A DNA stretch of 51,183 nt, taken from contig JAZHEJ010000062.1 of NCBI GenBank assembly GCA_036679665.1, positions 1 through 51,183 on the forward strand. Reading direction: 5' to 3'. The notes under the pieces are model-generated. The model saw only the letters and a program-made list of their open reading frames with translations. It was not told where the DNA came from and made no database searches. Made by a program: the position numbers and the translations under genes. This document shows positions 1-8,170 of the stretch, one piece after another. Position 1 is the first letter of the stretch. Each line of letters starts with the position of its first letter. This DNA comes from Tethybacter castelli (lineage in GTDB: Bacteria; Pseudomonadota; Gammaproteobacteria; Tethybacterales; Tethybacteraceae).

Positions 1-77
1 CGAGCAGTTTCGCAACAATATGGATGCGGCGCGCAGGTTGGAGGCTGTCGTACGACTGCTAGGCCGCGGCCAGCGCC
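1..77. repeat. Terminal 77-base direct repeat, left end
   Basis: Bases 1-77 are identical to 357-433; the next base differs (C at 78, T at 434). The copy is read in another frame from the copy inside the gene, so its translation is probably meaningless. The right end of the window shows a 77-base copy of exactly the same length. This fits a de Bruijn graph overlap (k = 77) rather than biology. Confidence 0.9.
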
Positions 78-519
78 CAAATCCGCGCCTAAAGCGGCTC
101 CGGCGGCCAAATCCGCCGCCGCGGCCAAAGCTCCCGCCGAGCCTGCCGAAGAAGAATCAAATAGCGCCGAAGCTGAACGGACCAAGCAAGAACTGATTAA
201 AGCTTTGGAGGAATTTTCGCAAAAGCGTTGGGATACCTCATTGGCGACGCAAAGCCTCAAACGTCTGGTTGATCGTCGCAAAGAGGTGATCGGACAACTT
301 TGGCAAGCGGTGGAAACCGATGCGGACAATGCGCCGCGGCTGGCCGAGAAGTTTATCGAGCAGTTTCGCAACAATATGGATGCGGCGCGCAGGTTGGAGG
401 CTGTCGTACGACTGCTAGGCCGCGGCCAGCGCCTAGATCCGCGCACCAGCAGGTGGTTTACCGATTCGATAATGACCATCTCTAAACACGCGGGCAATTA
501 TTTCAAAGCCCACAGTTAG
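1..519 (+). CDS. Hypothetical protein with Ala/Lys/Pro-rich linker, 5' partial
   Basis: The frame is open from the window edge to a TAG at 517-519, so the start is missing. The first 77 bases are the terminal duplicate and should not be trusted as coding. From about base 79 the protein has a low-complexity stretch of Lys, Ser, Ala and Pro, then an acidic patch. It ends in a helical, charged domain of about 110 residues rich in Arg, Leu and Gln, starting near TKQELIKALEEF. A TTG at 205 could serve as an internal start, but the linker continues in frame above it, which argues for a longer protein. I do not recognise the family. It converges on clpA with 44 bases between the stops. Confidence 0.6.
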   Translation, partial: RAVSQQYGCGAQVGGCRTTARPRPAPKSAPKAAPAAKSAAAAKAPAEPAEEESNSAEAERTKQELIKALEEFSQKRWDTSLATQSLKRLVDRRKEVIGQLWQAVETDADNAPRLAEKFIEQFRNNMDAARRLEAVVRLLGRGQRLDPRTSRWFTDSIMTISKHAGNYFKAHS

Positions 520-539
520 GCTTGCAACTTGGGCTTTGA
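503..539. terminator. Hairpin between convergent genes, possible terminator
   Basis: TCAAAGCCCA (503-512) pairs with TGGGCTTTGA (530-539), and AGTT (514-517) with AACT (526-529), leaving an 8-base loop. The hairpin spans the stop codon of the upstream gene and lies between convergent genes. No U-tract follows on either strand, so a classical intrinsic terminator is not shown. Confidence 0.4.
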
Positions 540-563
540 TTGCCCGCTTAAAAGTTCTTTAGT

Positions 564-2780
564 TTAGTTTTCGAGCAACGCCGGCGTTTTGCTGGCCAGC
601 CGTTTGACGCTGGCGCCTTTTTCCGGATGATAGTCGATCTGGATACTAGAGCCGGCGGGGATTGTGCGTTTGGTTTCTTCGTTGACGATTGAAACCAAAA
701 GTTGCTTGTCGATCAACCTTTGCAGTAAACGCGCCCCGAATTTTTTCGAAAAGCCTTCAGCGAGAAGATAGCGGCGCATCCCTGAACCGATAGACAGCTT
801 GATGCCGCGTTCCGCGATCATCCGCGCGGCGAGCTTGTCCAACTCGCGACTGATCACTTTGCGGGTGACATCGCGTTCAAGCGGCGTGAAACGGATTATG
901 CTGCTTAGGCGATTGCGAAACTCGGTCGCAAACAGGCGGTTGATCGAAGTGGTCTCGTCGTCCGCGTTGTTCGCGGCGGAAAAGCCTAGCGGCGGACGCT
1001 CCCACGCATCGGCGCCGGCGTTGGTGGTCATGATCACTGTCGCGTGGCGAAAGTCGGCGCGGTTACCGACGTTGTCGGTGAGTTTGCCGTAGTCCATTAT
1101 CTGCAACAGAATGTTGAATACGTCCGGGTGAGCTTTTTCGATCTCGTCAAGGAGCAAAACGCAGTGCGGATAGCGCCCGACTTGTTCGGTGAGCTGGCCA
1201 TGCTGCTCAAAGCCGACATAGCCGGGCGGCGCGCCGATAAGGCGCGATACCGAATGACGCTCCATATGTTCGGACATGTCGAAGCGGAGCAGTTTGACGG
1301 ACAACGCTCGCGCCAACGCCCGCGCGGTTTCGGTCTTGCCAACACCGGTCGGGCCGGCAAACAAAAACGTGCCGACCGGGCGTTCAGGGTGAGCAAACCC
1401 GAATCGGTTGCTGCGCACCGCCGCGGCCAACGCGGAAATTGCCTGGGGTTGGCCGAATATTTCTTTTTCCAACGTACGCTCCAAATTGCGCAACGCGCTG
1501 CGATCGTCGCGTTTGACGGCGCTGGCATGCAGTCCGGAAAGCCGGGCCACAGTCCGTTCTAATTCGACCGGTCCTATTTTGTTGGCCTTGCCGTTAAGGG
1601 CGATTTCAGCGCCGGCTTCATCAAGCAGATCAATGGCCTTGTCGGGCAGATAACGGGTGGTCAAGTAGCGGTCGGCGAGACGAACCGCGGAATCCAGCGC
1701 ATCGGTTGCGAAACGCACGCCGTGATGTTTCTCAAGGCGTGGTTTGAAACCCGACAAAATCGAGATCGTTTCATCAAGACTAGGTTCGGGAACTTCGATT
1801 TTTTGGAAGCGACGCACCAAGGCGGCGTCGCGGGTGAACACCCTGGCGTATTCGGTGTGAGTCGTTGCGCCGATGCAGCGCAATGTTCCGTCAGCCAATG
1901 CGGGTTTGAGGATATTGGCGGCGTCTAGCGTCCCGCCCGAGACCGATCCGGCGCCGATCAAATTGTGAATTTCGTCGATAAACAAAACGGTGCCGGGCCG
2001 GGCCGAGACGAATTGAAGCAATTTTTTCAGTCGCGCTTCAAAATCGCCGCGATACTTGGTGCCGGCAACTAGCGAAGCCACATTGACCGTGTGGATCGTG
2101 ACGTTTTTTAACGCGGCGGGTACTTTGGCGGCGGCAAGGTGATGCGCCACGGTGTGTACGAGCGCGGTCTTGCCCACACCCGGCTCACCGACCAACACCG
2201 GATTGCTTTTGTATTTGCGGCACAGCACGCGAAGCAGAGAATTGACAATTCCGGTACGACTATACGGCTGTTCCAGGTTTCCGTTCGCGGCCGCGGCGGT
2301 AAGGTCTACCGTTAATTTTTCCTCCGCCGGAATCTCTTCGGTTTTGGTGGTTTTGGTGGTCTGATTGCGCCTGAGCCAAGCGCTTACCTTGGGTTTGGTC
2401 GCGCCGTGACGGTTCAAATAGCGCGCGCCGAAAGATTCCGGCTCAGCGTAAATCGAAACGATCACATCGACACCGGTAACCGGATCACTGCCGCCTTCTT
2501 TGGCATGATTTATGGCGCGGCGCAATACCCGACTAAAGCCCGGCGTCGGGCGCGGGTCGTGACGACTGGTGCCGCATCGCGGTACGCGGCGAAGCAAATA
2601 GTTTTCCAAATCGTCGCCGAGCGAGCGCCGGTCGGCGCTGATATCACGCAACAACGCGCTTACTTCACGACTGCCAAGCAAAGCCAACAGCAGGTGTTCC
2701 ACCGTAACCAACTCAAGCTGGCGTTCACGCGCGTCGCGAAACGTAAATTGAATGTTTTCTTCTAATTCCTGAGCGATCAT
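564..2780 (-). CDS. clpA: ATP-dependent Clp protease ATP-binding subunit ClpA
   Basis: Hsp100 unfoldase that feeds substrates, including N-degron proteins delivered by ClpS, into the ClpP peptidase in the cytosol. The 738 residues are close to the usual length of about 750. An N-terminal Clp repeat domain comes first, starting MIAQELEENIQFTF. AAA+ module 1 has Walker A GEPGVGKTA near residue 200 and Walker B FIDEIHN near 267. Module 2 has Walker A GPTGVGKTE near 477 and the sensor-type stretch GYVGFEQHGQLTEQV. An LGF tripeptide (PPLGFSAAN) sits where the ClpP-docking loop is expected. The ATG overlaps the clpS stop as ATGA, so the two are translationally coupled. clpP is not in this window. 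Confidence 0.97.
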   Translation of the reverse strand: MIAQELEENIQFTFRDARERQLELVTVEHLLLALLGSREVSALLRDISADRRSLGDDLENYLLRRVPRCGTSRHDPRPTPGFSRVLRRAINHAKEGGSDPVTGVDVIVSIYAEPESFGARYLNRHGATKPKVSAWLRRNQTTKTTKTEEIPAEEKLTVDLTAAAANGNLEQPYSRTGIVNSLLRVLCRKYKSNPVLVGEPGVGKTALVHTVAHHLAAAKVPAALKNVTIHTVNVASLVAGTKYRGDFEARLKKLLQFVSARPGTVLFIDEIHNLIGAGSVSGGTLDAANILKPALADGTLRCIGATTHTEYARVFTRDAALVRRFQKIEVPEPSLDETISILSGFKPRLEKHHGVRFATDALDSAVRLADRYLTTRYLPDKAIDLLDEAGAEIALNGKANKIGPVELERTVARLSGLHASAVKRDDRSALRNLERTLEKEIFGQPQAISALAAAVRSNRFGFAHPERPVGTFLFAGPTGVGKTETARALARALSVKLLRFDMSEHMERHSVSRLIGAPPGYVGFEQHGQLTEQVGRYPHCVLLLDEIEKAHPDVFNILLQIMDYGKLTDNVGNRADFRHATVIMTTNAGADAWERPPLGFSAANNADDETTSINRLFATEFRNRLSSIIRFTPLERDVTRKVISRELDKLAARMIAERGIKLSIGSGMRRYLLAEGFSKKFGARLLQRLIDKQLLVSIVNEETKRTIPAGSSIQIDYHPEKGASVKRLASKTPALLEN

Positions 2781-3091
2781 AGCCGCTCCGATTCGGTATG
2801 GCAGCGCAACGGATAGCCGTGATGGCGCGAGATCACCACGGTATCAATCGCCTTGGCTTCAGCGATCTCCAAAGGATAAGTGCCGGCCGCGCCACTACCT
2901 TTTCGGTGCACACAAAACATGATGTCGCGCGCCGCGGCGTACTCGTGGCCAAACACTTCCATGAGCAACGCGACGACAAAATCCATCGGCGTGGCATCGT
3001 CGTTGAGCAAAATTACGCGATATAAAGAAGGATCAGCAACCTGGGCGGTGTTGCGCAATTCAGGTCGTGTGCTGGCTGACTGCAAAGACAT
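2777..3091 (-). CDS. clpS: Clp protease adaptor ClpS
   Basis: Adaptor that binds N-terminal degrons and the ClpA N-domain, directing N-end-rule substrates to ClpAP. The 104-residue protein has a variable N-terminal arm and then the conserved core YRVILLNDDATPMDFVV, whose Asn-Asp-Asp and Thr-Pro-Met form the amino-acid pocket. A His in FCVHRKGSG follows. I place the start at the ATG ending at 3091, because TAGGAA lies just upstream; a TTG one codon earlier is also possible. It is the first gene of the clpS-clpA pair and diverges from prpB across about 68 bases. Confidence 0.95.
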   Translation of the reverse strand: MSLQSASTRPELRNTAQVADPSLYRVILLNDDATPMDFVVALLMEVFGHEYAAARDIMFCVHRKGSGAAGTYPLEIAEAKAIDTVVISRHHGYPLRCHTESERL

Positions 3092-3159
3092 CAATTCCTA
3101 CTTCGATTACGCAGTAATTATAGACTTTGCACCCCAAATAGCAAGATAAAATACCGCCC

Positions 3160-4020
3160 ATGGGCACGGGGGACAAGTTACGCAAACTGGCGATGCCAGG
3201 AACTCCGGGCCAGCTAGCCGGGGTAATCAACGCTTGTTGCGCGAAACTCGCCGACCAGGCGGGACTGCAAGGTTTATATTTGTCAGGCGGGGCGACCGCC
3301 GCATGTCTTGGCCTGCCGGATCTGGGGATACTCAACGCGGCTGATTTTGCCGACGAGATAAGGAAAATTACCGCAACCTGCGATTTGCCCTTGCTCGCGG
3401 ACGCCGATACCGGCTTTGGCAACGAGCTGTCCGTGGCCCGTACCACGCGTCTGTATGAACGCAGCGGCGCTGCGGGAATGCATATCGAAGATCAAGTCGC
3501 GGATAAGCGTTGCGGCCATCGCCCCGGCAAGCAGTTGTGCTCACCGGCGGAAATGCGCGCCAGGATCAGCGCGGCCTGCGATGCGCGCGTCGCGGCAGAC
3601 TTCGTGATCATGGCACGCACCGACGCGCTTGCGGTTGAAGGATTTGCCGCGGCATTGGAGCGTGCGCAAAGTTACGTCGAAGCCGGCGCCGATATGATTT
3701 TTTTAGAGGCGGTACCAGAGGTGGAAATTTACGGCAAAGCAACTGGCGAGCTTACCGTGCCGTTGCTTGCCAATCTGACAGAATTCGGGGTTACCCCATT
3801 GCTTGAGTTGGCTGAGCTTGGGCGTCAGAATGTTGCGTTGGCTTTGTATCCGTTGACCGCGTTCCGGGTCATGATGCGCGCCGCGCAACGAACTTATCTT
3901 GCGTTGCGCGATGACGGCGGGCAACAAGCGATGGTCGATCAAATGCAGACTCGCGACGAGTTGTATAGCTTGCTAGATTACCATCAACTGGAACAAAAAG
4001 TTGATACTCGGCGGCATTAA
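3160..4020 (+). CDS. prpB: 2-methylisocitrate lyase
   Basis: Cleaves 2-methylisocitrate into pyruvate and succinate, the last step of the methylcitrate cycle for propionyl-CoA disposal. The 286 residues follow the isocitrate-lyase/PEP-mutase fold. Visible motifs are YLSGGATAA, the metal-site region LLADADTGFGN, the catalytic loop KRCGHRPGK with its Cys, and VIMARTDALAVEG. Length and sequence agree with E. coli PrpB (about 296). It is the first gene of the prpB-prpC-(membrane protein)-prpD row on the plus strand. No strong ribosome binding site is visible before the chosen ATG. Confidence 0.95.
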   Translation: MGTGDKLRKLAMPGTPGQLAGVINACCAKLADQAGLQGLYLSGGATAACLGLPDLGILNAADFADEIRKITATCDLPLLADADTGFGNELSVARTTRLYERSGAAGMHIEDQVADKRCGHRPGKQLCSPAEMRARISAACDARVAADFVIMARTDALAVEGFAAALERAQSYVEAGADMIFLEAVPEVEIYGKATGELTVPLLANLTEFGVTPLLELAELGRQNVALALYPLTAFRVMMRAAQRTYLALRDDGGQQAMVDQMQTRDELYSLLDYHQLEQKVDTRRH

Positions 4021-4050
4021 CAGCACAGTTGAACTTAGGCCACCGGCGCG

Positions 4051-5166
4051 ATGAGCGGCGGCGGAGCGGGGCTGCGTGGCATAGCAGCCGGCAATACTTC
4101 CATTTGTACGGTGGGAGACGGCCATAACCTTTATTACCGGGGCTATGAGGTCGCGGAGCTGGTAAAAAAGTGCGGCTTTGAGGAAGTGGCGTATTTATTG
4201 CTGCGCGGGAAATTGCCGACCGCGGGCGAATTGAAAGATTACCGCGTTTACCTGAACGATCTGCGCAAGATCCCGCCTGAGGTCGGCGACGTGTTGCAGA
4301 AGCTGCCGCCCACCTGCAATCCGATGACGGTGTGTCAGCTCGCGGTGGACTTGTTCGCGTTGACCGAGCCGGAAACCGAACCGACCGAGCAACAGGCATT
4401 GGAGTGCTCCGAAAAGTTGCTCGCAAAAATGCCGGTAATGATCTGCTGTTGGCAAGGACGTTCCGCATCTTTTGACTTTGAGCAAAATGACCAGAGCCCA
4501 ATCGCCGCCGATTTTTTACAGCGGCTGATCGGTGATGCGCCAAGCGGCGAGCAGGTTGCCGCGCTTGACGCCGCGCTGATTTTGTACGCTGAACACGAGT
4601 TTAATGCTTCAACTTTTACGGCGCGGGTGGTTGCGGCAACGATGTCCGACACGTACGCGGCGATGACAGCGGCGATCGGCGCGCTAAAAGGCCCGCTGCA
4701 CGGCGGTGCCAATGAGGCGGCGATGCGGATGATTGAAGGCTACTCCGATTCTGAGCAAGCCGCCGCAGCCACTCATAAAATGTTGGCCGACAAAACATTG
4801 ATAATGGGATTTGGCCATGCCGTGTACAAAAGCAGCGATCCGCGTAGCGCGGTGATTAAAGAGGTGTCGCGCACTTTGTCCGAACATCATCCGCGCGGTA
4901 GTTTGTTCGCGATTTCCGAAGCGATCGAACAAGTTATGCGCGATGAGAAAGGCAAATTTCCCAATCTTGATTTTTATTCAGCGTCGGCATTTCATTTTTT
5001 AGGCATTCCGACCGAGCTTTTCACCCCATTGTTCGTATGCTCGCGGATCACCGGCTGGGGCGCGCACATTATCGAGCAACGCAGCGACAATCGCCTTATC
5101 AGGCCAACGGCAGACTATCGCGGCCCCGGACCGCGCATCGTACCTGATTTGGCAACGAGAACTTAG
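4051..5166 (+). CDS. prpC: 2-methylcitrate synthase
   Basis: Condenses propionyl-CoA with oxaloacetate to give 2-methylcitrate, the entry reaction of the methylcitrate cycle. The 371 residues belong to the citrate synthase superfamily. The N-terminus GLRGIAAGNTSI is of the methylcitrate type. Active-site segments are GPLHGGANEAAM (His), GFGHAVYKSSDPR (His, Arg) and the C-terminal RITGWGAHIIEQ. The length fits the short methylcitrate synthases rather than the type II citrate synthases of about 430 residues. It lies 30 bases after prpB, and the next gene starts 4 bases after its stop, consistent with one transcript. Confidence 0.93.
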   Translation: MSGGGAGLRGIAAGNTSICTVGDGHNLYYRGYEVAELVKKCGFEEVAYLLLRGKLPTAGELKDYRVYLNDLRKIPPEVGDVLQKLPPTCNPMTVCQLAVDLFALTEPETEPTEQQALECSEKLLAKMPVMICCWQGRSASFDFEQNDQSPIAADFLQRLIGDAPSGEQVAALDAALILYAEHEFNASTFTARVVAATMSDTYAAMTAAIGALKGPLHGGANEAAMRMIEGYSDSEQAAAATHKMLADKTLIMGFGHAVYKSSDPRSAVIKEVSRTLSEHHPRGSLFAISEAIEQVMRDEKGKFPNLDFYSASAFHFLGIPTELFTPLFVCSRITGWGAHIIEQRSDNRLIRPTADYRGPGPRIVPDLATRT

Positions 5167-5170
5167 CCCG

Positions 5171-8170
5171 ATGTCGGTCGCGGCAACACGGATGGCAATC
5201 CGCCAAGACGATAGGGTCGCCGGCCTGATTCCGGTGCCGGTTTGTTGCGCGCTGTTTGTTCTGTCCGGAGCGGCAGGGCTTATCTATGAGGCGACCTGGG
5301 TTCGCTATTTGAAAACTATTTTGGGCCACGAGGCGTACGCCCAAGCATTGGTACTAAGCCTGTTTTTAGGCGGATTGGCGGTTGGGGCGGCGATTGCCGG
5401 GCGCATGGTGTCGCACGTCCGCAGCCCGTTGGTGCTGTATGCGGTAATCGAAGCGGTATTGGCTTTGGCCGCGATCTATTTTCACGATCTGTTCGTTTTT
5501 TTGCGGCCGCTACTTGCAGGCTCCGCAGAGCGCTGGGCGGTCGCGACGACGCTGATTTTGCCGCAGTCAATCCTGTTGGGCATGACTTTTCCTTTTTTGG
5601 CCGCGGCATTGGTACGCGGCCGCAAGCAGTCGGCCGGCAAAATTATCGCGTTGCTTTATTTCAGCAACAGCATTGGAGGTACGATAGGGGTGCTGTCGGT
5701 CGGCTTGGTGCTGGTCGATACCTTAGGCTTACCAGGTTCAATGCTAGTTGGCGGCGTAGCTAGCGCTGTAGCGGGTTTGGTGGCTTGGGTGTTGCATCAT
5801 CGATGCGCGATCCCCGATGCGCTGACGGTATCTAAGCGCGCAAGCAAAGAGAATGCGTGGCGCAAAATCCACATGTTCTTGTTAGTCGCGTTCGGTACCG
5901 GCATGGCGTCGTTGATTTACGAAGTGATTTGGGTGCGTATGCTGGCTTTGGTGGTCGGTTCGTCGACGCGGGCGTTTGAGCTGATGTTGGCGGTTTTCAT
6001 CTTGGGCCTGGCTTTGGGAGGGCTTTTAGCGCACGGCTTAGCCGACCGACGCGACCGCACCGTGCTTTTGGCCAAGGTTCAGTTGGTGATGGGCGTGGCG
6101 GTGATCGCCGGTTTGTTGGTTTACCCGCATCTGTTTGAACTGCTAAGTCAGGCGCGCTCGTCTTTGCCTAAAAACGACAACGGTTATACCCTGTACGGGA
6201 TTACCACGATCGGGATCAGTCTGATCTTGATGTTTGCGCCGACTTTGTGCGCCGGCATGACCTTGCCGCTTTTGACCAGGGCAGTGTTGCCTACGGCCGG
6301 CGAACGCGCCTTGGGTTCGGTATACGCTTGGAACACCGCCGGTTCGATAGCTGGAATTTTATTTGCAATTCACGTGCTGCTACCGACGCTGGGGTTACGG
6401 TTGGGCTTGGCGGCGGGTGCCGCAATTGATATTTTTCTTGCGTTGTTACTTTTTTCCCAAACGTTGCGTCAACGATTAACTTACGCGTCTGCCGTCGCGG
6501 CAGGTTGCATCGCGATCGTCGCGTTGCAAGCCCCGTACGATCAAAACTTGCTAGCTAGCGGGGTGTACAGAGAAGCTGAAACCAACAAGGACAGAGACAT
6601 TCTTTTTTCTAAGCATGGCAAGACCTCCTCGATAGTTGTAACCAAAAGTGTCCATTTAGGCAGAGAAGCTCGGTCGATACAGAACAACGGCCGTAGCGAA
6701 AGTTCGATTTTCATCGATAGTGATCCGATTCAAAGTGACAATGTCAATGACAACTTTACGGTGACCATGATCGGAGCTTTACCGTTGTTGTATCGTCCTG
6801 AAGCTCAACGCGCGGCGGTCATCGGGTTCGGCACCGGGTTGTCTACGGCAATTTTACTCAAGTCGCATAATTTACAAGAGGTGGTCACGGCCGAAATCGA
6901 AGCGGCAGTCTTGGAGGCGGGGCGGTATTTTCCTCCCAGCATCGCCGCGTTTGAAGATCCGCGTTCCGTGCTGGTTAATATCGATGCGAAAAGTTATTTT
7001 GCCAGCCAGCCGCCCCGAACTTTCGACATTATTGTGTCAGAGCCTCCCAACCCGTGGGTAAGCGGCGTTGCCAGCTTGTTTACCTTGGAACACTTTCAAG
7101 AAATGCGCAAGTCGCTGACCGATGACGGCGTTTTGGTCCAATGGTTGCATCTGTATGAAAACGATCCGCGCGCTTTTGCCACCGTGCTAGCGGCAATTAA
7201 CCAGGTGTTTGACGATTATGTGGTTATCAATATCCAAAATGCGGATATCGCTATTTTGACTTCACCGGATCCACGGATCATTGCCGCAATTCGCGATGAC
7301 GCATGGGAGCAATTGCCGGAACTTGGAGCTGAGCTAGACAAATTTTATGTGCGCTCGCCCAATGACGTCGGCGCGCTGATCATCGGCGATCGCCAGCTGT
7401 TGCAACCGTATTGGGACACGTATAAGATGTCCCCCAACTCCGATTACTTTCCGATCCTAGAGGCCGTGGCGGCGCGAAGTTTTTATATGCAAACTTACTA
7501 CAGCATAATAAGTACGTTTAATTCGTATAACGATATGCAAACCGGTCAAGCCCTGCCGGTTAAACGTTATCGGGAAGAATTTGAACCGATAACGAACAAT
7601 CCGTTACAACGACGACAAAAGTTGATCGCCAACGCGGTTGCGGCGTTAGATGGCCGGGTTGCGTTGCAAGACAGTCTGAGCGCCGCGGTGCAAGTCGCAT
7701 CGCAAAAAAGATTGGGTCCGATATTTGCCAACTCCTGCGAATTGCAAGATCGCGACCAAGTGTTGGCGATAGTGGCAGACATGGCTTTGATTATGCAAGA
7801 CGTATTTCAGCACCTGTATCCTGTTGAACGCAAGTATTTGTGGGAGCGAATGGTTGCACAGTTGCCATGTATCGATGCGGTACGCGAATATGAAGATATA
7901 GCCGGTTTGATCGACTTTTATGAAGCGACCGTGGATGGTGATTCTGAGCGGATTATCGCAACCGGCGACAACGTAATTCCCCAAGACGCCTCCTTGTTCA
8001 CCCAAGGCCACGCCCGCGCGTTGGTGCAGTTGATGTTGGCGCACTATGAAGTCGGCAATTATGACGAAGTGCTCACGGCGAGTTTTCGGGCCGGCCCTTT
8101 GGGTCCGGTGTTTGAACATGCGATGCGCCTGATCGGAGCGCATGCAACCAACGAGAATCTGGCAATATGA
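5171..8170 (+). CDS. Membrane protein with spermidine-synthase-like domain (fused MFS/SpeE type)
   Basis: A 999-residue protein. About twelve hydrophobic segments fall in two halves, residues 15-215 and 230-450. The halves are internal repeats: LIYEATWVR near residue 40 recurs as LIYEVIWVR near 250. A Rossmann domain of the spermidine synthase/SAM methyltransferase type follows at roughly 470-740, with VIGFGTGLSTAIL and DIIVSEPPNPWVSG. A helical tail makes up the last 250 residues. Classical SpeE has an Asp-containing active-site loop where this protein reads SEPPNPWVSG, as in the membrane-fused family, whose substrate is unknown to me. It sits between prpC and prpD and overlaps prpD by 4 bases (ATGA), so it is probably co-expressed with propionate catabolism. 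Confidence 0.8.
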   Translation: MSVAATRMAIRQDDRVAGLIPVPVCCALFVLSGAAGLIYEATWVRYLKTILGHEAYAQALVLSLFLGGLAVGAAIAGRMVSHVRSPLVLYAVIEAVLALAAIYFHDLFVFLRPLLAGSAERWAVATTLILPQSILLGMTFPFLAAALVRGRKQSAGKIIALLYFSNSIGGTIGVLSVGLVLVDTLGLPGSMLVGGVASAVAGLVAWVLHHRCAIPDALTVSKRASKENAWRKIHMFLLVAFGTGMASLIYEVIWVRMLALVVGSSTRAFELMLAVFILGLALGGLLAHGLADRRDRTVLLAKVQLVMGVAVIAGLLVYPHLFELLSQARSSLPKNDNGYTLYGITTIGISLILMFAPTLCAGMTLPLLTRAVLPTAGERALGSVYAWNTAGSIAGILFAIHVLLPTLGLRLGLAAGAAIDIFLALLLFSQTLRQRLTYASAVAAGCIAIVALQAPYDQNLLASGVYREAETNKDRDILFSKHGKTSSIVVTKSVHLGREARSIQNNGRSESSIFIDSDPIQSDNVNDNFTVTMIGALPLLYRPEAQRAAVIGFGTGLSTAILLKSHNLQEVVTAEIEAAVLEAGRYFPPSIAAFEDPRSVLVNIDAKSYFASQPPRTFDIIVSEPPNPWVSGVASLFTLEHFQEMRKSLTDDGVLVQWLHLYENDPRAFATVLAAINQVFDDYVVINIQNADIAILTSPDPRIIAAIRDDAWEQLPELGAELDKFYVRSPNDVGALIIGDRQLLQPYWDTYKMSPNSDYFPILEAVAARSFYMQTYYSIISTFNSYNDMQTGQALPVKRYREEFEPITNNPLQRRQKLIANAVAALDGRVALQDSLSAAVQVASQKRLGPIFANSCELQDRDQVLAIVADMALIMQDVFQHLYPVERKYLWERMVAQLPCIDAVREYEDIAGLIDFYEATVDGDSERIIATGDNVIPQDASLFTQGHARALVQLMLAHYEVGNYDEVLTASFRAGPLGPVFEHAMRLIGAHATNENLAI

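Noticed and set aside
1044..1562. A long plus-strand open frame inside clpA
   Set aside because: It is the antisense of a well-conserved clpA region; its protein has no recognisable motif.
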